Notes: generated from the letters alone by a model not told the origin. Shown: positions 1 through 8,472, counted from the first letter of the stretch. The stretch is DNA of 62,080 nt from Dokdonella immobilis (GCF_900115085.1 NZ_FOVF01000030.1:1-62080), one strand, 5' to 3'. Numbers and translations are program-made.

Positions 1-37
1 TCAGAACTACGTAACGCTTGATGACCCCGGTTCTCAT
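1..37 (-). CDS. 5' end of second integron cassette gene (partial)
   Basis: An ATG at 37 (minus strand) opens a reading frame of 12 codons that leaves the window. Its first 11 codons are identical to those of the neighbouring cassette gene (409-110); codon 12 is Leu instead of Pro because of the single mismatch in the 47-bp shared block (1-47 versus 373-419). It lies directly beyond the attC core GTTGGGC with only three bases between core and ATG, as in the first cassette. It is therefore most likely a paralogous membrane-protein cassette. Everything beyond codon 12 is unseen. Confidence 0.55.
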   Translation of the reverse strand, partial: MRTGVIKRYVVL

Positions 38-40
38 GCG

Positions 41-99
41 GCCCAACACCCGAATTGAGCCGCGTGCGTTAGCACGTCGGCTCGAATGAATAGTTGGGC
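41..99 (-). other. attC recombination site of integron cassette 1
   Basis: On the minus strand the site begins with GCCCAAC (99-93) and ends with GTTGGGC (47-41), matching the RYYYAAC/GTTRRRY core pair of attC sites. Between them, 83-57 folds as an 11-bp stem (gagccg-A-cgtgc / gcacg-cggctc) with one extrahelical A and a TAAC loop, the expected single-strand recognition structure for IntI. Total length is 59 bp. It follows the stop codon of the cassette gene by about 10 bp, the normal position. Confidence 0.93.
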
Positions 100-109
100 T
101 GCATGCTAC

Positions 110-409
110 TCACGATGCACTGCCAAAGCTACAAAGTATTGGAAATTGGATGGCCAATATACACAACGCAGCCAAGACAATTGCCTTTATTGCAAGCTCA
201 GCCCATGGAAATGGAAGCGATCCATCCGGATTGTTCCAACCACCGGGAACATCTTCGTCCGCTGTGACGAGGTGCCCGACGAAAGCCCAGACAGCAAACC
301 CAATGACCGTAAAGATGTATGGGACATGCCAGACATGAGAGAGCACAATGGCCGTTGAAAGAACTAAGACGATCGGAACTACGTAACGCTTGATGACCCC
401 GGTTCTCAT
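110..409 (-). CDS. integron cassette gene: small multi-pass membrane protein, unknown function
   Basis: 99 residues from ATG at 409. Hydrophobic stretches at about 8-25, 30-50 and 70-92 suggest two or three membrane spans, with a short polar loop (about 50-68) rich in Asp/Pro/Gly. No family was recognised. The gene fills the cassette between the attI crossover (about 417-419) and the attC crossover (about 45-47), so the cassette is about 372 bp. The ATG sits only three bases inside the cassette, so any ribosome binding signal must come from attI/attC; none resembling a Shine-Dalgarno is seen. Base composition is visibly more AT-rich than the rest of the window, consistent with mobile origin. 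An in-frame TTG at 418 is a less likely start. Confidence 0.72.
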   Translation of the reverse strand: MRTGVIKRYVVPIVLVLSTAIVLSHVWHVPYIFTVIGFAVWAFVGHLVTADEDVPGGWNNPDGSLPFPWAELAIKAIVLAALCILAIQFPILCSFGSAS

Positions 410-412
410 GCG

Positions 413-463
413 GCCCAACTACTATTCGACACCAAAATGGTGTCTATTCCTGGTGTCTAATCC
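413..463 (-). other. attI-like primary recombination site of the integron
   Basis: Read on the minus strand, the junction with cassette 1 is GTTGGGC (419-413), the half-site expected where an attC has recombined into attI. Immediately upstream are two copies of a 12-bp motif (439-450 and 452-463, + strand GGTGTCTATTCC and GGTGTCTAATCC) and an inverted half copy, GACACC-N5-GGTGTC (428-444). attI sites of other integrons carry direct repeats bound by integrase in this position. The exact right boundary is not determinable by eye. Confidence 0.6.
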
Positions 464-549
464 CGGCTTTCGGGTCCGTGTTGTAGGAAATTTCCTACAA
501 AAATCAATCGATTCTGCCGATAGTGGTGTCTAATCCTTGTGTCTAATCT
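439..549 (+). repeat. four-copy GGTGTCTAATCC direct repeat in the intI/attI region
   Basis: Copies at 439-450, 452-463, 525-536 and 538-549 (the last TGTGTCTAATCT). Within each pair the copies are offset by exactly 13 bp, and the two pairs are offset by 86 bp. They lie between the cassette array and the integrase gene. Likely roles are integrase binding (attI accessory sites) or binding of a regulator of intI; neither is shown by the sequence alone. Confidence 0.75.
481..500. promoter_or_regulatory. perfect 20-bp palindrome between attI and intI
   Basis: TTGTAGGAAATTTCCTACAA is identical to its own reverse complement over 20 bp. It sits about 80 bp upstream of the integrase ATG and between the two repeat pairs. 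Its size and symmetry suit an operator for a dimeric repressor controlling intI and/or the cassette promoter. It does not match the enterobacterial LexA consensus CTGT-N8-ACAG, and I do not see the exact xanthomonad LexA box either. Confidence 0.5.
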
Positions 550-580
550 TGGGGTCTTCGAATCCCCTCGACTGGACCTC

Positions 581-1585
<1,005 letters not shown>

Positions 1586-1594
1586 GAGAGCGCC

Positions 1595-2599
1595 TCAATG
1601 AATGCGGTTGGCGCGCAGCGCATGCGGGGGTTCGTCGTACAGGCGTCGCCAGGCGCGGCGCAATTGCCGGGTCGAGGCGAAGCCGCTGCGTTCGGCAATG
1701 TGTTCCATGTCCAGGCGCGTGCCGGCGACCAGCTCACGGGCGATGCCGATGCGCAGCCGGTTGAGGTAGTCGCTCAGGCTCATGCCGGCGTGCTCGTTGA
1801 ACAGCCGGGAAAGATGCCGCGTGCTGGTATTCGCGATACGGGCGAGTTGGGCCAGCGTCCAGTCACGGGCCGGGTCGGCGGCGATCGCGTCCTGGGCACG
1901 ATGCACGGCCGGATGCACATGGTTGCGTCCTTCGAGCCAGGCCGACAGTTGTGGATCACCGCCGGCGCGGCGCAGGTAGATGACGAGCTGGCGGGCGACG
2001 GCCTGGGCAACGGCGGCTGTGGTCTCGCGCTCGACAAGATGCAGCATCAGATCGATGCCGGCGGTGACCCCGGCACTGCTCCAGCGATTGCCGTCCTCGA
2101 CGTGCAGGCGGTTCTCGACGACGCGTGCCTGCGGGGCCAGTTCGGCCAGTTCGGCGCAGCAGGCGAAATGCGTGGTGCAAGCGTGGCCGTCGAGCAGCCC
2201 GGCGCGGGCGGCGAGCAGCGCGCCCGAGCAGATCGTGATCAGGCGGTGCTGAGGGCTCACCGTGTTGCGCATCCAATCGACGATGCGCGCCTCGTCGGCG
2301 CGCATCGTCGCGGCATCGGTTGTGCTGTCGCTGAAGTCGATTGCATCGACCGCGCCGGAGACGATCAGCGTGGTTTCGGCGCTTAGCAGGTCGGGCAGCG
2401 GCTCGAGTGCGGCCAGTTGGAGGCCGATCGAACTGGTCAACTGCGGCCGGACCGCGCTGCAGCGGACCTCGAAGCGCACCGCCGACTGCTCGATGTTGGC
2501 CCGGCGCAGGACTTCCAGCGGTCCGGCCACGTCGAGCAGCAGGCAGCGCGGTGGCAGCAGCACGCGGATCGCGATCAGGCGTGGCGCGGCTGCCTTCAT
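1595..2599 (-). CDS. GlxA-type AraC-family transcriptional regulator with DJ-1/PfpI domain
   Basis: 334 residues. Residues about 10-190 form a class I glutamine-amidotransferase-like (DJ-1/PfpI) sensor domain, including the elbow CSGALLAARAGLLDG (about 120-135). The C-terminal hundred residues are an AraC double helix-turn-helix (WTLAQLARIANTSTRHLSRL and a second HTH near HIAERSGFASTRQL). Members of this group sense small metabolites and activate nearby catabolic genes. The ATG overlaps the stop of the upstream hydrolase gene (ATGA, 2596-2599), so the two are translationally coupled. The ligand is unknown; the hydrolase partner suggests an amide or isochorismate-like compound (inference). Confidence 0.9.
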   Translation of the reverse strand: MKAAAPRLIAIRVLLPPRCLLLDVAGPLEVLRRANIEQSAVRFEVRCSAVRPQLTSSIGLQLAALEPLPDLLSAETTLIVSGAVDAIDFSDSTTDAATMRADEARIVDWMRNTVSPQHRLITICSGALLAARAGLLDGHACTTHFACCAELAELAPQARVVENRLHVEDGNRWSSAGVTAGIDLMLHLVERETTAAVAQAVARQLVIYLRRAGGDPQLSAWLEGRNHVHPAVHRAQDAIAADPARDWTLAQLARIANTSTRHLSRLFNEHAGMSLSDYLNRLRIGIARELVAGTRLDMEHIAERSGFASTRQLRRAWRRLYDEPPHALRANRIH

Positions 2600-3162
2600 G
2601 CGGCGCGGCGGACGTCCGCATCGCTGAGTGCTTCATCGACCGTGACGATGCGTGCGAATCGCTCCTCGAGGACCAGCTCGGTGCGGGCCTTGTTCTCGGC
2701 ACCGCTCCAGGTCCGGCCGGTGCGGTCGGTCATGCCGAAGGTCAGGGTCGCCTCGCTGACGAAGTCGACCGCGTAGCCGAGATCGGAGGCGTGTCGGGTC
2801 GTCGTCTCGCAGCACTGCTCGGTGCGGATGCCGGATACGAGCAGACGGCGGATGCCGCGCTCGGTCAGCCACACTCCAAGCGGACTGCCGACGAAGGCGC
2901 TGTGGCGATGCTTGTGGATGACCACATCGGGTGAGATCGACAGCGGGGCGAGGGTTTTGACGTGGCCGGAAGCCAGCGAGAACGGGCCGCTCGGATCGAC
3001 GTGGAAGACCTGGATGACGGCGATGCCAGCCTGCTTCGCGCCATCGACGAGCTGCTGCAGGCGATGGATGAACGGGGTAGCTTCCTGCTCGCTCCAGTAG
3101 TCGCGCTGGCGGAAGGATTCCTGGGCGTCGATGACGATGAGGGCTGTATCCTGAAGGGACAT
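2596..3162 (-). CDS. isochorismatase-family cysteine hydrolase
   Basis: 188 residues from ATG at 3162, preceded by AGGAGAACC at a good distance; longer in-frame extensions upstream translate repeat DNA and are rejected. The Asp-Lys-Cys triad of the family is visible: D in VIDAQ near residue 13, K in VIHKHRHSAF, and C in GIRTEQCCETT. The family hydrolyses amides (nicotinamide, biuret, carbamoylated amines) or the isochorismate vinyl ether; the substrate cannot be read from sequence. First gene of a two-gene operon with the GlxA-type regulator. Confidence 0.9.
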   Translation of the reverse strand: MSLQDTALIVIDAQESFRQRDYWSEQEATPFIHRLQQLVDGAKQAGIAVIQVFHVDPSGPFSLASGHVKTLAPLSISPDVVIHKHRHSAFVGSPLGVWLTERGIRRLLVSGIRTEQCCETTTRHASDLGYAVDFVSEATLTFGMTDRTGRTWSGAENKARTELVLEERFARIVTVDEALSDADVRRAA

Positions 3163-3622
3163 GGCGGTTCTCCTGTGCGGTGGTTGGGGAGGCCATGGTG
3201 GTCTCTCCGTGCCGCGCCCGCGAGGCCGTAGGCGGACCCATGGCGGACAGATTACGCCAACCGAAGCCGGGGGAGAAAAACGACTCGGGATCAAGGTCGG
3301 TGGCCGTTGGCATTGGGCTGCGCTTCGGGCTTTCGGTCGTTGGAGGGCGCCATCCGAGGTCCTTCGACTTCACTGCGCTACGCTCAGGACGAACGGTGGG
3401 GGGTGCGCTGCGCTCGGGATGAAGGATGGAGGGCGCTGCGGTCGGGACGAACGGGTGTGGGGTTGAACGGCGGGGGTTCGGTTGGGCGGGGTTGGGGGTG
3501 ACCGGGCGGGGGCGTCCAACCTGAACGGATTGCGGCGTGGCCGGATCATCCGGGCCAGAGCAATCAGCCGGGCCCGCTGCCGCCTCGCTATACTTCAACG
3601 ATTCCGCAACCATCGACAGCGC
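3163..3622. other. 460-bp spacer with dispersed intergenic repeat
   Basis: No credible gene. About 3340-3470 holds a degenerate interspersed repeat: GGTCCTTCGACTTCACTGCG followed by CTACGCTCAGGACGAACG, then two partial iterations (GCTGCGCTCGGGATGAAGGA and GCTGCGGTCGGGACGAACGG). Repeats of this look are common between genes in xanthomonad genomes. The right end carries the probable promoter of the aryl-polyene operon. Confidence 0.7.
3589..3594 (+). promoter_or_regulatory. candidate -10 (TATACT) of the aryl-polyene operon
   Basis: TATACT lies 29 bp upstream of the GTG chosen for the ketosynthase. No convincing -35 hexamer is present 16-18 bp upstream, so this rests on the -10 alone. Similar TATACT/TACAAT boxes precede several other genes in the window. 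Confidence 0.3.
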
Positions 3623-4819
3623 GTGCCAGAACCTATCCGACCGATCGCCATCACCGCCTACACCGCAGTCTCCGCTCTGGGAACCGGCCTCGCCGAACAC
3701 CTGGCTTCGCTGCGCGAACGCCGCAGCGGCCTGCGCGAAAACGATTTCACCGACGCACCCCTGGCCTGTGCCATCGGCCGCGTGAACGGGCTCGAGGCCC
3801 AGCCGTTGCCCGAGCCTTATGGCGCCTACGAGTGCCGCAACAACCGGCTGGCCTGGGCGGGCATCAATGCCGATGGCTTCCTGGACAGGGCGCGCGAGGC
3901 GATCGAGCGCTACGGCGCCGACCGCGTGGCCCTGCTGGTGGCCACCTCGACCTCGAGCATCGGGGCCACCGAGGAAGCCTACGCACGCCTCGACGAGGCC
4001 GAGATGCCGGCCGACCTGCGCCGCTCCGAAGTGCATACGCCGCATTCGCTCGGCCTGTTCCTCGAGCGCGTGCTCGGCACGCGCGGACCGTGCCTGACCA
4101 CGGCCACGGCCTGCTCGTCGAGCGCCAAGATTTTCGCCAAGGCCGAACGCCTGATCCGGCTCGGACTCGTCGATGCCGCGGTGCTCGCTGGCGTCGACAG
4201 CCTCTGCGGCAGCGTGCTGTTCGGCTTCAATTCGCTCGAGCTGGTCGCGCCGCAAGCCTGCCGGCCGTTCGACGCGCGCCGCTGCGGCATTTCGATCGGC
4301 GAGGCCGCCGGCTTCGCCCTGGTCGAGCGCGACGGCCCGGCGCGCGCGCCGCGCCTGATCGGTTGGGGCGAATCGAGCGATGCGCACCACATGTCGACGC
4401 CGCATCCGGAAGGTCTCGGTGCGCGACGTGCGCTCGAGGGCGCATTGGCGCGTGCCGGCATCGTGGCCGCCGACGTCGACTACATCAACCTGCACGGCAC
4501 GGCGACGCCGAAGAACGACGAGGTCGAAGGCGCCGTGGTCGCGTCGGCATTTCCTGAGCGCGTGCGCGCGAGTTCGACCAAGGGTTGGAGCGGACATACG
4601 CTCGGTGCCGCCGGCATCCTCGAGGCGGTCATTACCCTGCTCGCGATCGAGCACGGCTTCGTGCCCGGCACGCTCAATTGCGAACAACCCGATGCGCTGG
4701 CCGCGCCGCGCCTGGCTCTGGACAACGAGAAGCGCGAGATTCGCATCGCCTTGAGCAATTCGTTCGGTTTCGGCGGCAGCAACTGCACCCTGGCCTTTGC
4801 CCGCGGAGCCGAAGCATGA
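3623..4819 (+). CDS. beta-ketoacyl-ACP synthase of aryl-polyene/xanthomonadin type
   Basis: 398 residues from GTG at 3623; sequence upstream of this codon does not look like ketosynthase and runs into repeats. Elongating condensing enzyme. Active-site Cys164 (TACSSS), His291 (NLHGTATPKND) and His325 (GHTLGAAG) are all present, as is the C-terminal GFGGSN. It is followed with an ATGA overlap by a ketosynthase lacking these residues, the pair arrangement seen in aryl-polyene clusters, where the two form a KS/chain-length-factor heterodimer. No Shine-Dalgarno is obvious, so the exact start is the uncertain part. Confidence 0.88.
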   Translation: MPEPIRPIAITAYTAVSALGTGLAEHLASLRERRSGLRENDFTDAPLACAIGRVNGLEAQPLPEPYGAYECRNNRLAWAGINADGFLDRAREAIERYGADRVALLVATSTSSIGATEEAYARLDEAEMPADLRRSEVHTPHSLGLFLERVLGTRGPCLTTATACSSSAKIFAKAERLIRLGLVDAAVLAGVDSLCGSVLFGFNSLELVAPQACRPFDARRCGISIGEAAGFALVERDGPARAPRLIGWGESSDAHHMSTPHPEGLGARRALEGALARAGIVAADVDYINLHGTATPKNDEVEGAVVASAFPERVRASSTKGWSGHTLGAAGILEAVITLLAIEHGFVPGTLNCEQPDALAAPRLALDNEKREIRIALSNSFGFGGSNCTLAFARGAEA

Positions 4820-5619
4820 GCGCGCTCGAAATCTGCATCGAGGGCGTCGGCTTCTGGGCGCCGGGCTATCCGGACTGGAACGCCGCGCTGGCCGGCCTGC
4901 GCGAGAGCGCGGCGGCCGATCCGGCGACACCGGCCAAGCCGAGCCCTGCGCTGCTGCCGCCAGCCGAGCGTCGGCGCGCACCGCAGCCGGTCCTGCTCGC
5001 CTGCGAGGTGGCCGCCCAGGCCTGTGCCGCCTCGGGCCATGCTCCGGACAGCCTGGCCTCGGTATTCGCCTCGACCCACGGCGACCTGATCATCACCGAC
5101 TACATGTGTTCGACCCTGGTCAGTGCACCGCGCGAGCTGTCGCCGATCCGCTTCCACAATTCCGTGCACAACGCGCCGGCCGGTTACTGGACGATCGCCG
5201 CGCACTGCCATCTCGCATCAACCTCGGTCAGCAGCTGGCATGCGAGTTTCGCCACGGCCCTGTTCGAGGCCGCCGTCGAGGCTTGCGCCGAGGACACCCC
5301 GGTGCTGCTGGTCGCCTACGACACCGAGTCGACCGGTCCGTTGCTGGCGGTATCGCCGGCGACCTCGATCTTCGGCGTGGCCCTGGTCGTTGCGCCGGCC
5401 GGCACGCGCCAGCCGACCCTGCGCCTGGTCCTGCGCGGCGAGGCGAGCGATGCCGCCCTGCCGGACGGGCTACCCGCCGACCTCGCCGCGCTGGCCGCCG
5501 GCAACCCGATGGCCGCCGGTGCCCTGCCCCTGCTGGCCGCGCTCGCCGCTGGCGGCAGGAGCCGGCTGTCGCTGGCGGCCGGGCAGCCCGGCACGCTGGA
5601 CGTGGAAGTCGACGCATGA
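4816..5619 (+). CDS. ketosynthase chain-length factor (aryl polyene)
   Basis: 267 residues; starts inside the ATGA overlap with the ketosynthase gene. Much shorter than a full ketosynthase. The position of the catalytic Cys reads HLASTSVSSWHASF and no HGTxT or GHxxGAAG motif is present, so it should be catalytically inert. In aryl-polyene systems the equivalent subunit pairs with the active ketosynthase and fixes chain length. Its stop overlaps the start of the glycosyltransferase gene (ATGA). Confidence 0.85.
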   Translation: MSALEICIEGVGFWAPGYPDWNAALAGLRESAAADPATPAKPSPALLPPAERRRAPQPVLLACEVAAQACAASGHAPDSLASVFASTHGDLIITDYMCSTLVSAPRELSPIRFHNSVHNAPAGYWTIAAHCHLASTSVSSWHASFATALFEAAVEACAEDTPVLLVAYDTESTGPLLAVSPATSIFGVALVVAPAGTRQPTLRLVLRGEASDAALPDGLPADLAALAAGNPMAAGALPLLAALAAGGRSRLSLAAGQPGTLDVEVDA

Positions 5620-6395
5620 CGGCCGCGCAACCGGGTCGGGTCGCGATCCTGATTCCTGCACTCAACGAGGAGCTGGCGATTCGCAATGTCGTCGAGTCGG
5701 CGCTGGCCGTGCTGCCCGACGTGATCGTCGTCGACGACGGCTCGAGCGACCGCACGCCCGAAATCCTCGCCACGCTGCCGGTCACCGTGATCCGCCACGA
5801 CAGCCCGCAGGGCAAGGGCGAAAGCCTGCGCGATGGCTTTCGCGAAGCATTGCGCCGTGGCTTCGATGCGGTCGTGGCGATGGATGGCGATGGCCAGCAC
5901 GATGCCGCCGACATTCCACGCATGCTCGCCGCCGCGCGCCAGTATCCGAACCACCTGGTCATCGGTGCGCGCATCCGTACGCGCGACAACCAGCCGAACG
6001 CGCGCCGCCGCGCCAACGCGGTCGCCGACTGGGGCATCTCCTGGGGCTGCGGCATCCCGGTCGCCGACACCCAGAGCGGCCAGCGCTACTACCCGCGGGC
6101 GGCCATGCAGCTGGTCGACCTGCCGGCGCAGGGCTTCGTGTTCGAAGCGGCGATCCTGATCACGGCCGTGCGCGAGGCCGGGCTCGGGGTGGTCTCGATC
6201 CCGATCGAAACGCGCTACGACCGCGAATTCCGGCTCAGCCATTTCCGTCCGGTGCGCGACGTCACCCTGATCACCCTGTACACGATCGGCCGGGTCATCC
6301 ACTACGGCCGCGTCATCGAGAGCTACCGGCGTTCGCACGCCCACCCGCCGCAGATCGTCGATCCACCAGCGGGCAGCCAGCGCATCCCGGCGTGA
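5616..6395 (+). CDS. family 2 glycosyltransferase (polyprenyl-phosphate mannosyltransferase-like)
   Basis: 259 residues, GT-A fold. VDDGSSDRTP (about 32-41) and the DXD-type MDGDGQHD (about 88-95) are the nucleotide-sugar/metal motifs; no long C-terminal membrane segment. Third gene of the coupled operon. Aryl-polyene and xanthomonadin loci encode a glycosyltransferase that may decorate or anchor the polyene head group; that specific role here is inference from position. Confidence 0.85.
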   Translation: MTAAQPGRVAILIPALNEELAIRNVVESALAVLPDVIVVDDGSSDRTPEILATLPVTVIRHDSPQGKGESLRDGFREALRRGFDAVVAMDGDGQHDAADIPRMLAAARQYPNHLVIGARIRTRDNQPNARRRANAVADWGISWGCGIPVADTQSGQRYYPRAAMQLVDLPAQGFVFEAAILITAVREAGLGVVSIPIETRYDREFRLSHFRPVRDVTLITLYTIGRVIHYGRVIESYRRSHAHPPQIVDPPAGSQRIPA

Positions 6396-6684
6396 AACGG
6401 ATTCCGCTGCCGCTACGACGCGTCCCTATGCCCGGCAGGGCGCGCCTGCCGGCCAGCGGCGACGAATCCATCGAGTCGGTGGCCGAACGGGTAGCGATGG
6501 TCCTGGCCCTGTCCGGCCTGCTTGCGATCCCCGCTGCGGCTGTGCCCGGCAACGGACTCGGCGCCGCCGACGGTATGCCCATCGCCGGGCTGGGCTGGAG
6601 GGAGGCTTTCGCGCTAGGCTCGCCGATGGATGCGAGCTCGTTGATGGAACTGTCTTCAAGAAAGCCGGTCTCGACCTTGGCGGG
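6396..6684. other. non-coding or decayed sequence between glycosyltransferase and halogenase genes
   Basis: No frame here looks like protein-coding sequence until about 6630. From there a frame shows a protein-like composition that continues into the small ORF ending at the halogenase start. It could be the eroded 5' part of a lost aryl-polyene cluster gene. Confidence 0.45.
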
Positions 6685-6825
6685 ATGGGTAGCGGCCTCT
6701 TCACGTGGTTCATGGTCATGGCTAACGTGACCACCCTGACGCCGCCGTTGTGGATCGCCCTCACACGCCGCACGACGGATTCACTCCCGAACACCCACGC
6801 CACCAGCAGCGGAAATGCGCCATGA
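6685..6825 (+). CDS. small membrane ORF (46 aa), possibly the tail of a decayed gene
   Basis: From ATG 6685 the frame encodes one hydrophobic segment (GLFTWFMVMANVTTL) followed by a Thr/Ser/Asn-rich tail. Its TGA overlaps the halogenase ATG (ATGA, 6822-6825), the same coupling used by the three genes upstream. Third codon positions are about 80% G/C, like real genes here. The same frame is open further upstream (for example GTVFKKAGLDLGG, about 6649-6687) but lacks a start codon, so it may instead be the surviving C-terminus of a larger membrane protein. No homology recognised. Confidence 0.35.
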   Translation: MGSGLFTWFMVMANVTTLTPPLWIALTRRTTDSLPNTHATSSGNAP

Positions 6826-8414
6826 ATGCGAATGCCATGCACGATGTAGTGATCCTCGGCGGCGGCCTGGCCGGACTCAGCCTGGCCCTGCAATTGCGCC
6901 AGCGCTTCGCCGACCTCGACATCGTCGTGCTCGAGCGCAATACGCATCCGGCGCCGCTGGCCGCGCACAAGGTCGGCGAGTCGAAGGTCGAGATCGGCGC
7001 CCACTACCTGGCCGATACGCTGGGCCTGCGTGGGCATCTCGACGATGAGCACATCCGCAAGTTCGGTTTCCGCTTCTTCTGGAGCGATGGTCGCGAAGAT
7101 CTCGATGGGGTGACCGAGCTCGGCGTCAGCACGGTCATGCCGACGCCGACCTGGCAGATCGACCGCGGCATCCTCGAGAACCACATGGGCCGGCTGGCGC
7201 GCGAGCGCGGCATCGATTTCCGCGATGGCTGCACGGTGCGCGGCGTCGATTTCGGCGAAGGCGACGCCGCCCACGACGTGCGCGTGTCGCACAACGGTGA
7301 GACGCAGACCCTGGCCGCACGCTGGGTGGTCGACGCCAGCGGCCGGGCCGGGCTGATCAAGCGCAAGCTCGACCTGGCCGAGGACAACGGCCACGATGCC
7401 AATGCGATCTGGTTCCGCATCGACGACCGCCTGGCCATCGACCACTGGTGCAACGACCACGACTGGAGCGGTCGCTGCGATCCGCCCGAACGCTGGCGCT
7501 CGACCAATCACCTGTGCGGACCCGGCTACTGGGTCTGGCTGATTCCGCTCAGCTCGGGTGCGCATTCGGTCGGCATCGTCTGCGATGCAGCGATGCATCC
7601 GATGGAAACGATGAACACGTTCGAGCGCACCCTCGAGTGGCTGCACGAACACCAGCCGCTGGTCGCGCGCGCCTGCGAGGCCAAGCGCGACAAGCTCATG
7701 GATTTCCGCTTCCTGCGCGGCTATTCGTATGCGAGCAAGCAGGTGTTCTCGGGCGATCGCTGGGCACTGAGCGGCGAGGCCGGCCTGTTCCTCGATCCGT
7801 TCTACTCGCCGGGCACCGACTTCATTGCGATCGGCAATACCTACATCTGCGAACTGATCGCGCTCGACCGCGCCGGCAAGCCGGTCGGCCCGTACGCGCG
7901 TCTCTACGAACAGCTGATGCTGTCGTTCTACAACAACACGCTGAGCATGTATCGCGGCCAGTACGGCATCTTCGGCGACGCCGAAGTCATGTCGATCAAA
8001 GTGATCTGGGACTACACCTACTACTGGGGCGTGCTCTGCCAGCTGGTCTTCCAGAACCGGCTCACCGATCTCGCCTTGTTCGGCGAGCTGCAGCAGGAGC
8101 TCACCGAAGCGGCACGACTCAATCTCGACATGCAGGCTTTCCTCAGGCGCTGGGCCGAACTGAGCCCGCGACCGAACCTGCCCTGCATGTTCGACCAGCA
8201 GGATCTCGGCTGGTTCGTCGGCATGAACAGCAGCCTGCACGACGCGCTCGACGATGCCGGCGTGCGCGACCGGCTGCGCAGCAATGTTGCGCTGATGCGC
8301 AATCTCGCCGCCACCATCGTCGCCCGCGCCCAGGCCACGTGCCCGAGCCTCGACGCCGGTGGCCTGCCTTCCGCGGCATCACCACAGACACCGTTGTTCG
8401 CCTCGGCCGCGTAG
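6822..8414 (+). CDS. flavin-dependent halogenase-like FAD oxidoreductase
   Basis: 530 residues from ATG 6822. FAD Rossmann motif GGGLAG at about 11-16; the VGESK segment near residue 50; the halogenase signature form WxWxIP as WVWLIP at 237-242; and GEAGLFLDPFYSPG, the FAD/halide-tunnel segment of flavin-dependent halogenases. Enzymes of this group use FADH2, O2 and halide to halogenate aromatic rings. Xanthomonadins are brominated aryl polyenes and their clusters encode such an enzyme, so aryl-head halogenation is the natural reading (inference). It ends shortly before a group of REP palindromes. No flavin reductase gene is adjacent. Confidence 0.85.
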   Translation: MNANAMHDVVILGGGLAGLSLALQLRQRFADLDIVVLERNTHPAPLAAHKVGESKVEIGAHYLADTLGLRGHLDDEHIRKFGFRFFWSDGREDLDGVTELGVSTVMPTPTWQIDRGILENHMGRLARERGIDFRDGCTVRGVDFGEGDAAHDVRVSHNGETQTLAARWVVDASGRAGLIKRKLDLAEDNGHDANAIWFRIDDRLAIDHWCNDHDWSGRCDPPERWRSTNHLCGPGYWVWLIPLSSGAHSVGIVCDAAMHPMETMNTFERTLEWLHEHQPLVARACEAKRDKLMDFRFLRGYSYASKQVFSGDRWALSGEAGLFLDPFYSPGTDFIAIGNTYICELIALDRAGKPVGPYARLYEQLMLSFYNNTLSMYRGQYGIFGDAEVMSIKVIWDYTYYWGVLCQLVFQNRLTDLALFGELQQELTEAARLNLDMQAFLRRWAELSPRPNLPCMFDQQDLGWFVGMNSSLHDALDDAGVRDRLRSNVALMRNLAATIVARAQATCPSLDAGGLPSAASPQTPLFASAA

Positions 8415-8472
8415 CGGCAACACGCCGCCCACCCCAAAGCCCGATCCGCCGCTCGGGGCTCGTCATCCACCC

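Noticed and set aside
481-500. Palindrome as a LexA (SOS) box
   Set aside because: Does not fit CTGT-N8-ACAG; kept only as an operator of unknown regulator.
2633-4981. Long minus-strand open frame opposite the aryl-polyene ketosynthase
   Set aside because: Arg/Pro/Ala-rich translation with no domain, crosses repeat DNA, and opposes genes with clear catalytic motifs; a GC-rich shadow frame.
6426-8240. 604-codon minus-strand frame opposite the halogenase
   Set aside because: No recognisable domain; the plus-strand halogenase has FAD and WxWxIP motifs.
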